DNA from: Entomomonas asaccharolytica
GTDB lineage: Bacteria; Pseudomonadota; Gammaproteobacteria; Pseudomonadales; Pseudomonadaceae
Direction: 5' to 3'
Assembly: GCF_016653615.1 (NCBI RefSeq)
Contig: NZ_CP067393.1
Location: 1,193,673-1,257,672, forward strand
Length of the DNA stretch: 64,000 nucleotides
Made by a program: the position numbers and the translations under genes. Of this stretch, positions 46,646-56,810 are shown piece by piece. The notes under the pieces were generated by a model, which saw only the letters and a program-made list of their open reading frames with translations, was not told the DNA's origin and did not search any database. Positions within the stretch are counted from its first letter, which is position 1; each line of letters opens with the position of its first letter.

Positions 46646-48646
46646 ATGAATGCTTTATTACAACCCTTTATTTGCCCGAGTTTAGATGCTGTAAAATTTG
46701 CTATTAAAGTGTCTATTGCAGCAGGTTCAGCATTATTCTTCGCGTTTTGCGTAGATTTAAGTCAGCCACAATGGGCGGCTGCAACTGCTGTCATTGTAGC
46801 TCAACCACATTCAGGGATGGTGGTAAGTAAGGGGTTGGCTCGATTAGTAGGCACTATTATGGGAACCATAGTGGCATTATTAATGACAGCACTATTTAGC
46901 CAAACACCTTGGTTATTTATTATTGCTATGGCTGTTGGTTTAACTATTTGTACTGCAGCCTCTACAGTGATTCGTAGTATTTGGTCTTATTCATTTGTAT
47001 TGGCAGGTTATACCACCGCTATTATTGTGTTACCTGATGTCTTTAAGCCACTTTCTATTTTTGATTATGCTATTGCAAGATGTACAGAAATTTGTTTAGG
47101 GATTATATGTACTTCTGTAGTGTTTGCTATTTTATGGCCAGTTCGTGTTCATCATGGCTTAGTAACTGAGGCATCTAATACTTGGAAGGCAGGTATGCTA
47201 TCCGCTTGTTCGGCATTAAAAGGAGAAAATGTTAACGAAAGCTTATTGAATAGCCTTGCTAAAATTGTAGCTGTGGATGCACAGCGTGAACATGCACTGT
47301 TTGAGGGCAGCGATGGTAAGAATAGGGCAAAAGCCATCCAAGATATGAGCCATGATATTTTGGCGTTATTAAGGGCTGCAAGAGGAGTAGCAAGACAATG
47401 GAAGTTTTTATCGAGAGACAGTGTTGAGCAACTACAACCATGGCTTGATGACTGTATTGAGAAACTAACTATACCTACCCATAAATCTTTAACTCAATTA
47501 GCTAAAAGCCTTTATGAAGCTGGTCGAGTTAATAAAGAAATGGAACAGAAAGATATTTTAGCACGATTAGAAATGGTTATTCGTCATGCGATTGCAGCTG
47601 GTTTGGATTTAGCCTCGGTACGTAGTGGTAAATTACACAGAAGGGCGAAAGCTACTTATTTATCAATACATAGAGATTATTCATTGGGGTTGTTCTTTGG
47701 ATTGCGAACAGGCTTAGCTTTTTTTGTGTTGGCTGCCTTTTGGATGCTGTGGGGATGGCCCATCAATGAAGCAAGTGGCGCGTTGATGATGGTAGCGGTA
47801 ACCTGTAGCTTATTTGCTAATAGAGAAAATGCCGCTCAGATAAGTATGGGATTTTTGCGTGGTATTGGCTACGCGGTAGTTGTGGCTTTTGTCGTGTCTC
47901 AGCTTATAATTCCTTCATGGAGTGGTTTTCCATTATTATGGTTAGCTATTGGTGTGCCCTTATTTTTTAGCTCGCTTGGCCTTGTAAAACCTGAGATTGC
48001 TGGTACTTGTACTATATTTTCTATTAATATTGTAATGTTATGTCGGCCTGCTAATCATGGCTTTCAGTCCACAGAAATGTTTATCAATCAGGGTTTAGCT
48101 ATGCCAATAGGTATTATAGCAGCGATGTTGGCATTTCATTTGATTAAAATAAATACACCTTATTGGCAGGGGCGATATATGTTAAGCGCCATGCTAAAGG
48201 ATTTAAGGAAGTTGACACAAAGTTCAGTGGGTGGTGCAGAAACCTGGTTTGGTGGACGTATGGCAGATCGTTTGATTTTATTAGCACGCCATCGAGAAAT
48301 AATGGCAGCAAACGCTGAAGAGCGTTGGAATGATGCGTTGCATGTAATGGATATAGGGGATGAAATACTTAATCTACGTAGTAGTTTAATAGGGCAAAAA
48401 GTGTTAAGTACCGATTTAGCTGATTATTTAGAGGTGTTAGTGAAAGTATTTGAGAAAGAGCCTGATAGTATTAATACACTACTGTTAGATGAAGCGAGTG
48501 AAAAGTTTAAATCAGCTATTAGAAAAAAAGAAGTAGATACTAATTCATTATTAGCATTGTCATCTGTTAAGCAGTTACAGCAAATTTGGTCTGCTTGGAG
48601 TCAAGAACAATCTACACAGAAGGAAGAAAGTTATGGGGCTGCATGA
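46646..48646 (+). CDS. aaeB: FUSC-family efflux pump subunit AaeB-like
   Basis: A 666-residue membrane protein with two blocks of membrane helices (about residues 18-165 and 355-500) separated and followed by soluble helical regions, the AaeB/FUSC organisation. AaeB, with AaeA, exports aromatic carboxylic acids such as p-hydroxybenzoate in E. coli (655 residues). The order aaeB-aaeX-aaeA here, with overlaps, identifies the system; note that E. coli has aaeX-aaeA-aaeB, so the order is inverted. The substrate is inferred. It has no linked LysR regulator (aaeR). Confidence 0.85.
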   Translation: MNALLQPFICPSLDAVKFAIKVSIAAGSALFFAFCVDLSQPQWAAATAVIVAQPHSGMVVSKGLARLVGTIMGTIVALLMTALFSQTPWLFIIAMAVGLTICTAASTVIRSIWSYSFVLAGYTTAIIVLPDVFKPLSIFDYAIARCTEICLGIICTSVVFAILWPVRVHHGLVTEASNTWKAGMLSACSALKGENVNESLLNSLAKIVAVDAQREHALFEGSDGKNRAKAIQDMSHDILALLRAARGVARQWKFLSRDSVEQLQPWLDDCIEKLTIPTHKSLTQLAKSLYEAGRVNKEMEQKDILARLEMVIRHAIAAGLDLASVRSGKLHRRAKATYLSIHRDYSLGLFFGLRTGLAFFVLAAFWMLWGWPINEASGALMMVAVTCSLFANRENAAQISMGFLRGIGYAVVVAFVVSQLIIPSWSGFPLLWLAIGVPLFFSSLGLVKPEIAGTCTIFSINIVMLCRPANHGFQSTEMFINQGLAMPIGIIAAMLAFHLIKINTPYWQGRYMLSAMLKDLRKLTQSSVGGAETWFGGRMADRLILLARHREIMAANAEERWNDALHVMDIGDEILNLRSSLIGQKVLSTDLADYLEVLVKVFEKEPDSINTLLLDEASEKFKSAIRKKEVDTNSLLALSSVKQLQQIWSAWSQEQSTQKEESYGAA

Positions 48647-48842
48647 AGTAGCTATTGGTGGTATTTATGTTAGTCCACTGCTAGTTTTTGCAATATTAGC
48701 ATTACCTATTACTAAAGGTGTTTTAATGCTTATTCAAAAAACCTCATTACCACAATGGATATGGCATGAAATGTTGTTTATTTGTGCATTATATTTATTG
48801 ATTTTTTGTATATTAACATTAATTGTTGGCGTCTTTTTTTAG
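48633..48842 (+). CDS. aaeX: DUF1656 small membrane protein AaeX
   Basis: A 69-residue protein with two membrane helices (about 10-32 and 43-68), matching the DUF1656/AaeX family that accompanies FUSC pumps and their HlyD-like adaptors. It begins inside the end of aaeB (14-bp overlap) and is followed 12 bp later by aaeA. Its role in the pump is not defined. Confidence 0.85.
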   Translation: MGLHEVAIGGIYVSPLLVFAILALPITKGVLMLIQKTSLPQWIWHEMLFICALYLLIFCILTLIVGVFF

Positions 48843-48854
48843 GGTGAGGTAAGT

Positions 48855-49739
48855 GTGCGTTCAGTTATACGTGTAGGCGTGACTTTATTTGTAGTAGTGC
48901 TTGCTATTATTGCAGCCATTTTATTATGGCGATTTTATATGCTGTCACCATGGACAAGAGATGCTAGAGTCAGAGCAGATATCGTTACTATTGCGCCTGA
49001 TGTGGCAGGTTGGGTAATAGAGCTTAAGGTAAAAGATAACCAGCAAGTGAATGAAGGTGATATATTGATGACGATTGATAAAGATCGTTATCAGGCCGCT
49101 TATGATCAGGCAAAAGCAATTGCTGAGACGAAAAAACAACAAATGTATTTGAAACAACATGAAGCGAAACGTCGTCGTATACTTGGTTCACAAGCTATTA
49201 GTGCTGAATTATTGGAAAATGCTCAAATAGAAGCAGCTATTGCTAAAGGTGAGTATGATCAGTCTTTGGCACAACTTGAATTAGCCAAACTTAATTTAGA
49301 TAGGAGTGTTGTTAAAGCGCCACGTTCTGGACAAATTACTAACTTACAACTGGTACAGGGTAACTATATTAAAGAAGGCCAAGCCGCTATGGCTATTGTG
49401 GTGAAAGATTCTTTATATATACAAGCCTATTTAGAAGAAACCAAGTTACCAGGCGTTAAAGCTGGAATGCCCGTAGCTATACGCTTGATGAGTGGTAGCA
49501 AGTTATTAAAAGGACGAGTTGAAGGCATTAGTAGTGGTATTACGGATCGTAATGCTACACCAGATGGACAATTATTGGCAGATGTAGAACCTACTTATAA
49601 TTGGGTTCGTTTGGCTCAGCGTATCCCCGTGCGTATAGAGTTTGACGAAATACCTGAAGATATACATTTAGCAGCAGGTATGACGGCAAGTGTAAGGATT
49701 GGGGAACCAAGATTTGCTGATTTATTTATTTTATGGTGA
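48855..49739 (+). CDS. aaeA: HlyD/AcrA-family membrane-fusion adaptor AaeA
   Basis: A 294-residue periplasmic adaptor with an N-terminal membrane anchor (about 5-28), a split lipoyl/barrel domain (APDVAGWVIELKVKDNQQVNEGDIL and VKAPRSGQITNLQLVQGNY), and a helical hairpin in between. It connects the AaeB pump to an outer-membrane channel. The start is GTG with GGTGAGG upstream. It completes the aaeBXA operon. Confidence 0.88.
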   Translation: MRSVIRVGVTLFVVVLAIIAAILLWRFYMLSPWTRDARVRADIVTIAPDVAGWVIELKVKDNQQVNEGDILMTIDKDRYQAAYDQAKAIAETKKQQMYLKQHEAKRRRILGSQAISAELLENAQIEAAIAKGEYDQSLAQLELAKLNLDRSVVKAPRSGQITNLQLVQGNYIKEGQAAMAIVVKDSLYIQAYLEETKLPGVKAGMPVAIRLMSGSKLLKGRVEGISSGITDRNATPDGQLLADVEPTYNWVRLAQRIPVRIEFDEIPEDIHLAAGMTASVRIGEPRFADLFILW

Positions 49740-49798
49740 CAGTATACAGCTTCTCGCATAATGCAGGGATGGGAGAAACTGTTAAAGACAAGAGTAAA

Positions 49799-50272
49799 TT
49801 AACCAATAGCTACTTTAGGTAATTCAGCCATTTCTATTGCAACACTTTCATTTGGCAATAAAGCAGTTGCATCACCTACTACAATACGTTTATTACGTTG
49901 ATTAAATACCTTTGTTGATAAACGTACTTGATTTTTAGGTAATTTTTCTAATACTTCAATTTCAATTCGTAAGGTATCGCCTGCATGAACAGGACGTAGA
50001 AATTCTAAGGTTTGTGTTAAGTAAACTGAACCAGGCCCTGGTAGATGGCAAGCCATCGCTGCGCTGATAAATCCTGCACTTAACATTCCATGTGCAATAG
50101 GTTTTTTAAAGTTAGTAGTAGCTGCATATTCTGCATTTAAATGAACAGGGTTGTTATCTCCAGATGCTGCAGCAAATAATAATATGTCTTTTTCTTCTAC
50201 ATTTCTTTCGATAGTAGCTTTTTGTCCAACCTCAATGGCATCATAAGTAATAGTTTGAATTATATTTGGCAT
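49799..50272 (-). CDS. phaJ: (R)-specific enoyl-CoA hydratase, PhaJ type
   Basis: A 157-residue MaoC-domain hydratase closely resembling PhaJ1 of Pseudomonas (156 residues). The hydratase-2 motif is complete: the catalytic Asp and His in FAAASGDNNPVH, then KKPIAHGMLSAGF. The PLPKVAIG-like ending (MAELPKVAIG) also matches. It hydrates trans-2-enoyl-CoA to (R)-3-hydroxyacyl-CoA and so links fatty acid oxidation to polyhydroxyalkanoate precursors. No pha synthase is nearby. It is divergent from tyrA-aroA. Confidence 0.92.
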   Translation of the reverse strand: MPNIIQTITYDAIEVGQKATIERNVEEKDILLFAAASGDNNPVHLNAEYAATTNFKKPIAHGMLSAGFISAAMACHLPGPGSVYLTQTLEFLRPVHAGDTLRIEIEVLEKLPKNQVRLSTKVFNQRNKRIVVGDATALLPNESVAIEMAELPKVAIG

Positions 50273-50586
50273 GGTTTACTCAGTGTAATGTCAATTAAAT
50301 CATTCATTTTAACTAAAATTAAGCACTAGTTTAAATAAAATTGTTGTTCGTTTTGGTTTGGTTAAGCAATATGAGAGCTTTATTAAATGTTTTATTAGTT
50401 TGAAATAAACAACTATTAGTTAATATCAGTCGCTGGAAATGATATAATTTAATATTACATAACTAAAAAATAGTTAAGTTAATGACTCACTTTCTATTAA
50501 TAGCTATATCATACTAATTTACTAGTTTTGCATAATGATATTCTTATTGATTTTCATTAATAAGAATTAATAAGTAAGGTTTTTTT
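50273..50586. promoter_or_regulatory. Divergent region between phaJ and tyrA-aroA
   Basis: A 314-bp AT-rich gap with no ORF. Near its right end ATTCTTATT (50540-50548) and AATAAGAAT (50559-50567) form a nine-pair hairpin with a ten-base loop, 19 bases before the GTG start. It is a possible leader structure; no leader peptide or T-box-like feature was found. Confidence 0.4.
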
Positions 50587-52824
50587 GTGGCTGAATTAAC
50601 AACAGAGTTTAGTTACCCTAAACTGGATAAAGTTACCGTAATAGGGTTAGGTCTTATTGGTGGCTCCTTTGCCAAAGCAATAAAGGAGCGAGGGCTTAGT
50701 CAACAAGTAATAGGCTTTGATACAAGTACTGTTACTTGCCAAATAGCTATACAAAATCAGGTAATTGACTATTCAGCTACATCACTGGTTGATGCTTGCC
50801 AACATGCAGACCTTATTGTATTAGCTATTCCTATTCTAGCATTAGAAAAACTTTTACCACAGTTAGCTGAGCTTGATCTAGGCAAGGCAGTTATTACTGA
50901 TGTAGGGAGTGTTAAAGGAAATATAGTTAATGCGGTGCGTTTAGCAATGCCAGATCAGTTACCGATATTTGTTCCTGGTCATCCTATTGCGGGTTCTGAG
51001 CGTAGTGGTATAGAAGCAGCGAATAGTGAATTATTTATTAACCATAAAGTAATTTTGACACCTACTGAGCAAACCAGTTTATCAGCTTTACAGCTAGTCA
51101 CAGATATTTGGCTGGCATTGGGTGCTAATGTTGAACAGATGTCAGTTGAGCATCATGATGAAATTTTAGCAGCTACTAGTCATTTACCCCATTTATTAGC
51201 CTATGGCCTAGTAGATTGTTTAGCAAAAAATCATGATAACTTGGATATTTTCCGTTATGCCGCAGGAGGTTTTCGTGACTTCACCCGTATTGCGGGTAGT
51301 GATCCTATCATGTGGCATGATATTTTTCTGGCAAACAAAAAAGCAGTACTCGCTGTTTTAGATAGTTATATGCAAGAGCTAAATGAACTCTATAAAGCTG
51401 TTGAAGAAAAAAACGGTACACAATTATTAGATGTATTTACTCGAGCAAAAGCAGCCCGTGGACATTTCAATAAGATTTTAGAAGAAAGAGCGAATATGAA
51501 CAATAAATCTCAACAACAATCAGATTTAATTTTTATTGCTAAACCCGTTAAACAATTATCAGGTCAATTACAAGTTCCAGGTGACAAATCCATTTCACAT
51601 CGCTCTATTATTTTTGGTTCTCTAGCGGAAGGTGTAACCACCGTTGATGGCTTTTTAGAGGGTGAAGATGCACTGGCTACTTTACAAGCCTTCCGTGATA
51701 TGGGCGTGATTATTGAAGGACCAGAGAATGGCAGAGTGGTTATTCATGGTGTTGGTATGCGAGGTTTAAAAGCACCTTCTGGAGCAATGTATTTAGGCAA
51801 CTCAGGTACTTCAATGCGTTTATTAGCAGGTTTATTATCTGCGCAATCCTTTAACTCGATATTAACAGGTGATACTTCTTTATCGAAACGCCCTATGAAT
51901 CGTGTGGCAAAGCCGCTTAGAGAAATGGGTGCTGTTATTGAAACAGGTGCAGAGGGAAGACCTCCCTTAAGTATAGAGGGCGGACATCTTTTAACAGGTA
52001 TGCACTATGATATGCCAATGGCGAGCGCACAAGTTAAATCATGCCTATTATTAGCGGGTATGTATGCTTCAGGAGAAACATCTGTTACTGAGCCCGCTCC
52101 TACCCGAGATCATACTGAGCGTATGCTAAAAGGCTTTGGCTATCCTGTTCAAGTTGATGGTGCAACGGTGACGATTAAACCAGAAGGTAAATTAACAGCA
52201 ACCAATATCCATGTACCTGCTGATATTTCTTCCGCCGCGTTCTTTTTAGTAGCTGCAACCATTGCTGAGCAGGCAGATTTAACATTGACCCATGTAGGCG
52301 TTAATCCAACACGTACTGGTGTTTTAGATATTTTGAAGCTAATGGGCGCAGATATTACCCTTGAAAATGAAAGGGAAGTGGGTGGAGAGCCTGTTGCTGA
52401 TATCAGAGTACGTAGTGCAAAATTAAAAGGTATTCAAATTCCTGAAGATCTAGTTCCTTTAGCCATTGATGAGTTTCCCGTATTGTTTGTGGCTGCTGCT
52501 TGTGCAGAGGGTACAACGATATTAACAGGGGCTGCTGAATTAAGAGTAAAAGAATCTGATCGTATCCAAGTAATGGCTGATGGTTTAATTACTTTAGGTA
52601 TTAAAGCAGAGCCAACACCTGATGGCATTATTATTGAAGGTGGGCAACTAACTTCAGGCGAAGTGTGGAGTCATGAAGATCACCGCATAGCAATGTCTTT
52701 TGTCGTTGCCTCTATTCGTGCGCAAGGTGATGTTCGTATTCGTGATTGTGAAAATGTAGCTACCTCTTTTCCCAATTTCTTAGAGTTGGCTCAGCAATGT
52801 GGTATTAATGTAAAACAGGAGTAA
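50587..52824 (+). CDS. tyrA-aroA: Fused prephenate dehydrogenase / EPSP synthase
   Basis: A 745-residue fusion for aromatic amino acid synthesis. Residues about 1-300 are TyrA (GLGLIGGS at 20-27, [17 protein letters not shown]), oxidising prephenate or arogenate to tyrosine precursors. Residues about 310-745 are AroA, making 5-enolpyruvylshikimate-3-phosphate: [21 protein letters not shown] with the PEP site, SKRPMNR and SDHRIAM-like EDHRIAMSF. The Pseudomonas-type fusion is intact across one frame. The start is GTG. It is followed 5 bp later by cmk, as in Pseudomonas; hisC2 and pheA, normally upstream, are absent. Confidence 0.95.
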   Translation: MAELTTEFSYPKLDKVTVIGLGLIGGSFAKAIKERGLSQQVIGFDTSTVTCQIAIQNQVIDYSATSLVDACQHADLIVLAIPILALEKLLPQLAELDLGKAVITDVGSVKGNIVNAVRLAMPDQLPIFVPGHPIAGSERSGIEAANSELFINHKVILTPTEQTSLSALQLVTDIWLALGANVEQMSVEHHDEILAATSHLPHLLAYGLVDCLAKNHDNLDIFRYAAGGFRDFTRIAGSDPIMWHDIFLANKKAVLAVLDSYMQELNELYKAVEEKNGTQLLDVFTRAKAARGHFNKILEERANMNNKSQQQSDLIFIAKPVKQLSGQLQVPGDKSISHRSIIFGSLAEGVTTVDGFLEGEDALATLQAFRDMGVIIEGPENGRVVIHGVGMRGLKAPSGAMYLGNSGTSMRLLAGLLSAQSFNSILTGDTSLSKRPMNRVAKPLREMGAVIETGAEGRPPLSIEGGHLLTGMHYDMPMASAQVKSCLLLAGMYASGETSVTEPAPTRDHTERMLKGFGYPVQVDGATVTIKPEGKLTATNIHVPADISSAAFFLVAATIAEQADLTLTHVGVNPTRTGVLDILKLMGADITLENEREVGGEPVADIRVRSAKLKGIQIPEDLVPLAIDEFPVLFVAAACAEGTTILTGAAELRVKESDRIQVMADGLITLGIKAEPTPDGIIIEGGQLTSGEVWSHEDHRIAMSFVVASIRAQGDVRIRDCENVATSFPNFLELAQQCGINVKQE

Positions 52825-52829
52825 AGCCG

Positions 52830-53522
52830 ATGGCAGTAGAGCAAATACCACTAATCACCATCGATGGGCCTAGTGGTTCTGGTAAAGGAACCATAGCTAC
52901 ATTGCTAGCTAAACGCTTAGGTTATAATTTGTTAGATTCTGGTGCTATTTATAGGGTGTTAGCAACAGCCGCTGAAAAGCATCAGATTGCTTTAGATGAT
53001 GAATCGGCATTAGTTCAGTTAGCAGAAGATTTAGATGTTGTTTTTAAGGTTGATACAAACCAAGATAAACAGTGTATTTTATTAGAAGCTCTAGATGTTT
53101 CAGATAAGATTCGTACTGAATCTGTAGGTAATTGCGCTTCTAAAGTAGCTGCTTTACCAAAAGTAAGAGAGGCTTTATTGCAACGCCAAAGAGCATTTTT
53201 AACAATGCCAGGCTTAGTTGCTGATGGTCGCGATATGGGAACTATTGTATTTCCTAACGCTCCTTTGAAATTCTTTTTAACTGCCAGTGCTGAGGAAAGG
53301 GCTAGAAGACGCCATATTCAGTTGAAAAAAGCAGGTGAAGATGTTATATTGGGGAGTCTTATTGATGAAATTAGAAAGCGTGATGAGCGTGATACTAATA
53401 GGTCAGTTGCTCCTTTAAAACCTGCTGCTGATGCTATTACCATAGACTCAACCACACTAACGATTGAACAAGTGTTGCAGGAAATTTTAACTGAAGTATC
53501 GAAGCACACTATTTTTCATTAA
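52830..53522 (+). CDS. cmk: Cytidylate kinase
   Basis: A 230-residue CMP/dCMP kinase. The P-loop is GPSGSGKGT (residues 13-21), followed by LDSGAIYR, the [15 protein letters not shown] block with the CMP-binding Arg/Asp and the lid [11 protein letters not shown]. It supplies CDP for nucleic acids and lipids. It lies 5 bp downstream of tyrA-aroA in the same operon. A hairpin and an rpsA leader structure follow. Confidence 0.96.
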   Translation: MAVEQIPLITIDGPSGSGKGTIATLLAKRLGYNLLDSGAIYRVLATAAEKHQIALDDESALVQLAEDLDVVFKVDTNQDKQCILLEALDVSDKIRTESVGNCASKVAALPKVREALLQRQRAFLTMPGLVADGRDMGTIVFPNAPLKFFLTASAEERARRRHIQLKKAGEDVILGSLIDEIRKRDERDTNRSVAPLKPAADAITIDSTTLTIEQVLQEILTEVSKHTIFH

Positions 53523-53540
53523 TTTAAAAGTAATTTTTTC

Positions 53541-53573
53541 ATACCAAAGAAACCAGCTAAAGTTCTTTGGTAT
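53541..53573 (+). terminator. Hairpin after cmk (terminator or first rpsA leader stem)
   Basis: ATACCAAAGAA (53541-53551) pairs perfectly with TTCTTTGGTAT (53563-53573), eleven-base loop, followed by TTTATT. It could end the cmk transcript, or be the first of a series of leader hairpins if rpsA transcripts start upstream. Confidence 0.6.
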
Positions 53574-53586
53574 TTTATTAACTAAC

Positions 53587-53627
53587 CCGTATTTAAGCTG
53601 GAAATACGGTTAGACGATTTATCGTCT
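53587..53627 (+). promoter_or_regulatory. Structured rpsA leader with two hairpins
   Basis: CCGTATTT (53587-53594) pairs with AAATACGG (53602-53609) around AAGCTGG, and AGACGA (53612-53617) pairs with TCGTCT (53622-53627) around TTTA. Both lie directly before the start of rpsA. In gammaproteobacteria the rpsA leader folds into consecutive hairpins, with GGA-bearing loops, and S1 represses its own translation through it; a GGA occurs at 53600-53602. The role here is inferred from that family of leaders. Confidence 0.6.
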
Positions 53628-53645
53628 TTAACTACAGGTATGAAC

Positions 53646-55322
53646 ATGAGCGAAAGCTTTGCAGAACTTTTTGAAGAAAGTCAAAAAATCCAATTAATGC
53701 AGTCTGGTTCTATTGTAACAGGGACTGTGGTTGATATCGCCGGTGACTGGGTTATCGTAGATGCTGGATTAAAATCTGAAGGTTTTATCCCTTTAGAGCA
53801 ATTTTTAAATGAACAAGGTGAAGTAACCATTAAAGTGGGTGATGACGTTCAAGTAGCGTTAGAAGCTGTTGAAGATGGTTGGGGTGAAACCAAGCTTTCC
53901 CGTGAAAAAGCTAAGCGTGCTGAATCTTGGCAAACCCTTGAAGCTGCATTCGCTGCCGAAGAAGTGGTTAAAGGCCTTATCAATGGTAAAGTTAAAGGTG
54001 GCTTTACAGTTGATGTAAATGGTATTCGTGCTTTCTTACCAGGTTCATTAGTAGACGTACGTCCTGTACGTGATACTTTACACCTAGAAGGTAAAGAGCT
54101 TGAGTTTAAAGTTATCAAGTTAGATCAAAAACGTAATAACGTTGTAGTTTCTCGTCGTAGCGTATTAGAAGCTGAAAACAGCGCTGAGCGTGAAGCATTA
54201 TTAGAGAACTTACAAGAAGGTCAAGAAGTTAAGGGTACTGTTAAGAACTTAACTGACTACGGTGCATTCGTTGATCTAGGTGGTGTTGATGGTTTATTAC
54301 ATATCACTGATATGTCTTGGAAACGCATCAAGCACCCATCAGAAGTAGTTGCTGTTGGTGATGAAATCGATGTTAAAGTATTGAAATTTGATCGTGATCG
54401 TAACCGTGTATCTTTAGGCTTAAAACAATTAGGCGAAGATCCATGGATCGCAATCAAAGCGCGTTACCCACAAGGTACTCGTGCAATGGCACGTGTTACT
54501 AACTTAACCGACTATGGTTGTTTTGCTGAGTTAGAAGAGGGTGTGGAAGGCTTAGTTCACGTTTCAGAAATGGATTGGACTAACAAAAATATTCACCCAT
54601 CTAAAGTGGTACAAGTGGGCGACGAAGTTGAAGTTCAAGTGTTAGAAATTGACGAAGAACGTCGTCGTATTTCTCTAGGTATCAAACAAACTAGAACTAA
54701 TCCATGGGAAGACTTCTCCACTCGTTACAACAAAGGTGACAAAATCACTGGTAATATCAAATCAATCACTGATTTCGGTATCTTCATTGGTTTAGAAGGT
54801 GGTATCGATGGTCTAGTGCACCTATCTGACATCTCTTGGAACGAAACAGGTGAAGAAGCTGTTCGTAACTACAAGAAAGGTGATGAAATTGAAACTATCA
54901 TCTTATCTGTTGATGCAGAACGTGAGCGTATCTCTTTAGGTATCAAACAACTTGAAGCTGATCCATTCCTTGATTATGCTGAAACCCATGATAAAGGTAC
55001 AGTAGTTAAAGGTACTGTGAAAGAAGTGGATGCTAAAGGTGCAATTATCACTTTAGCTGAAGAAGTTGAAGGTCAACTAAAAGCTGCTGATATCTCTCGT
55101 GAACGTGTTGAAGATGCACGTACAGTGTTGAAAGAAGGTGAAGAAGTTGAAGCGAAGATCACTAACGTTGATCGTAAATCTCGTGTAATCACTCTTTCTA
55201 TCAAAGCTAAAGATGTTGAAGAAGAGAAAGATGCACTTAAAGAACTTCGTAAACAAGACGATTCAGCACCAACTACATTAGGTGACTTATTCCGTCAAAA
55301 GTTAGAAGATCAAAATAACTAA
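53646..55322 (+). CDS. rpsA: 30S ribosomal protein S1
   Basis: A 558-residue protein with six S1-type OB-fold repeats (for example [33 protein letters not shown] and [21 protein letters not shown]), the standard count and length (559 in Pseudomonas aeruginosa). It binds mRNA at the 30S subunit. An ATG at 53640 is in frame, but orthologues begin [12 protein letters not shown] and the AGG at 53636-53638 spaces correctly only for the ATG at 53646. The gene uses more C-ending codons (ATC, AAC, TTC) than its neighbours, consistent with high expression. ihfB, usually next, is missing. Confidence 0.96.
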   Translation: MSESFAELFEESQKIQLMQSGSIVTGTVVDIAGDWVIVDAGLKSEGFIPLEQFLNEQGEVTIKVGDDVQVALEAVEDGWGETKLSREKAKRAESWQTLEAAFAAEEVVKGLINGKVKGGFTVDVNGIRAFLPGSLVDVRPVRDTLHLEGKELEFKVIKLDQKRNNVVVSRRSVLEAENSAEREALLENLQEGQEVKGTVKNLTDYGAFVDLGGVDGLLHITDMSWKRIKHPSEVVAVGDEIDVKVLKFDRDRNRVSLGLKQLGEDPWIAIKARYPQGTRAMARVTNLTDYGCFAELEEGVEGLVHVSEMDWTNKNIHPSKVVQVGDEVEVQVLEIDEERRRISLGIKQTRTNPWEDFSTRYNKGDKITGNIKSITDFGIFIGLEGGIDGLVHLSDISWNETGEEAVRNYKKGDEIETIILSVDAERERISLGIKQLEADPFLDYAETHDKGTVVKGTVKEVDAKGAIITLAEEVEGQLKAADISRERVEDARTVLKEGEEVEAKITNVDRKSRVITLSIKAKDVEEEKDALKELRKQDDSAPTTLGDLFRQKLEDQNN

Positions 55323-55340
55323 TTGATCGGCTAATTAAGT

Positions 55341-55369
55341 AAAAAAGGGCGATTTATTCGCCCTTTTTT
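55341..55369 (+). terminator. Strong intrinsic terminator after rpsA
   Basis: AAAAAAGGGCGA (55341-55352) pairs with TCGCCCTTTTTT (55358-55369), loop TTTAT, with the T run extending into the stem: a textbook terminator. Confidence 0.93.
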
Positions 55370-55474
55370 ATTATCTTATAAGTAACTTTAGTACAACAGC
55401 GATAATGTTTTTAGCACAAATAAAAGTTAATTGTTTTTTTTCATAAATATCTGCTGTTTTTTAATAGAAAAAGC

Positions 55475-55502
55475 TTTACAAAAATTAAAAAACCTCTATA
55501 AT
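55475..55502 (+). promoter_or_regulatory. Sigma-70 promoter of tRNA-Thr
   Basis: TTTACA (55475-55480) as -35, a 16-base spacer, and TATAAT (55497-55502), a perfect -10 box, ending 14 bases before the mature tRNA. Confidence 0.8.
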
Positions 55503-55516
55503 GCACAACCCATAAA

Positions 55517-55592
<76 letters not shown>

Positions 55593-55597
55593 TATAT

Positions 55598-55628
55598 AAA
55601 GCCTAGTTAATTGATTTAACTAGGCTTT
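55598..55628. terminator. Terminator after tRNA-Thr
   Basis: AAAGCCTAGTTAA (55598-55610) pairs perfectly with TTAACTAGGCTTT (55616-55628), five-base loop, followed by TTTATTTT. It could also serve the convergent eutR transcript. Confidence 0.88.
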
Positions 55629-55688
55629 TTTATTTTAAGCTACTTTGAATTGCTAGTTTAACCCTTATTTTAGCTTTTTAAGCTTAAG

Positions 55689-56774
55689 CTATAACCAATA
55701 GGCTTGCAGATGGCCTCGTGAAGCTAATGATTGGGATGGTAGTTCACCAAATAATGTGTGATAGTCTATTGCAAACTGACTCATATGCCAAAATCCCCAA
55801 GCCATAGCTGCATCTTGTACAGTTTTATGTTTCGAATAACGGCTTTCTAACTCTCTACGTACAGCATTCAGCCGAATTGCTTTAAGGTATATATTAGGGC
55901 TGATTCCCCAAATAGCATGGAAACAATTTTGTAGTGTACGTCGACTCACATGAAGATATTCGCAGAGATTAGCCACAGTAATAACATCTTGTGGATGTCC
56001 TAATACATAATCGCGGGCTTTGGTAACAATTTTTTGATAGTTTTCTCTTGTACGAGAGTGTTTATTATCCACTTGGTGAGAGTTGAGTAATAAACCTGCT
56101 AGGCTATCTAATAAATCTTGTCGAAGTGTATTTAATGTAGCAGGGTTAGTTGTTAATTCTGGATGTTGTTCACCTGCAATTAATGCTTGTTGAATTAGAT
56201 GACAAATATATTGTTTCTGTAAGGCGTTAACTTGCAGTGTTGTATTACGCATAAGTGGCAATAAAGTGTCTTGTTGTTCTTTATAGAGGCAGCTTATATG
56301 CTTCGTTAACAGTTCTAGATCTACCACCAAGCCCATAATTGTGTAGTCATCAGGAGTATTTAGTTCAAATTCTTTGCCACCTTCTCGAATAGCAATTGTT
56401 TGCTGTGAAATCGCTTGCGAGCCAATATAACCTTCTGTGGTTTCTGTATCTGGTGGAATACCTAACCAAACAGCATTTGGCCAAACCATACATGATTGAC
56501 GTAATGCGGAGCTAGTGTATTCTTTGAAGAATTGTACACCTTCTAACCAACACTCATCTAACTGTCCGATAAATTGGCCAGGTTTTAATTGGTCGTAGAG
56601 TTGCTGCCATGCAGTGATATTACAAGCATGTTGATAAACGTCATCTGTTTTACGCACATTGACATTATGTAAATCAACAATGGGCGTAAAATTTTTTTCC
56701 TCAACAGCTGACTTTTCGTCGATAGGATCAACGATTAAATGGTGTAAATCTATATCCCTGATTTTATGATTCAT
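55689..56774 (-). CDS. eutR: AraC-family activator of the ethanolamine operon, EutR
   Basis: A 361-residue regulator strongly resembling E. coli EutR: NITAWQQLYDQLKPGQF, LRQSCMVWPNAVWLGIP, TPDDYTIMG in the sensor part, and a C-terminal AraC-type double HTH (YLHVSRRTLQNCFHA, AAMAWGFWHMSQFA). EutR binds adenosylcobalamin plus ethanolamine and activates the eut operon, and lies at the operon end in enterics as well. I start at the ATG at 56774 because MNHKIRDIDLHHL aligns with the EutR N-terminus and GGTGG precedes it; an upstream TTG (56795) is unsupported. A nine-pair hairpin sits just before the ribosome site. Confidence 0.93.
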   Translation of the reverse strand: MNHKIRDIDLHHLIVDPIDEKSAVEEKNFTPIVDLHNVNVRKTDDVYQHACNITAWQQLYDQLKPGQFIGQLDECWLEGVQFFKEYTSSALRQSCMVWPNAVWLGIPPDTETTEGYIGSQAISQQTIAIREGGKEFELNTPDDYTIMGLVVDLELLTKHISCLYKEQQDTLLPLMRNTTLQVNALQKQYICHLIQQALIAGEQHPELTTNPATLNTLRQDLLDSLAGLLLNSHQVDNKHSRTRENYQKIVTKARDYVLGHPQDVITVANLCEYLHVSRRTLQNCFHAIWGISPNIYLKAIRLNAVRRELESRYSKHKTVQDAAMAWGFWHMSQFAIDYHTLFGELPSQSLASRGHLQAYWL

Positions 56775-56784
56775 AACAACCACC

Positions 56785-56809
56785 ATAGATAACAAGAACC
56801 GTTATCTAT
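56785..56809 (-). promoter_or_regulatory. Perfect inverted repeat between pduT-like gene and eutR
   Basis: ATAGATAAC (56785-56793) and GTTATCTAT (56801-56809) form nine perfect pairs around a seven-base loop, filling most of the 36-bp gap, and end next to the GGTGG ribosome site of eutR. It could limit read-through or sequester the eutR ribosome site, or be a binding site. Confidence 0.6.
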
Positions 56810-56810
56810 A

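Noticed and set aside
56775..56795. TTG at 56795 as the eutR start
   Set aside because: It would add MLSMVVV without family support, and the ATG at 56774 has GGTGG at a good distance.
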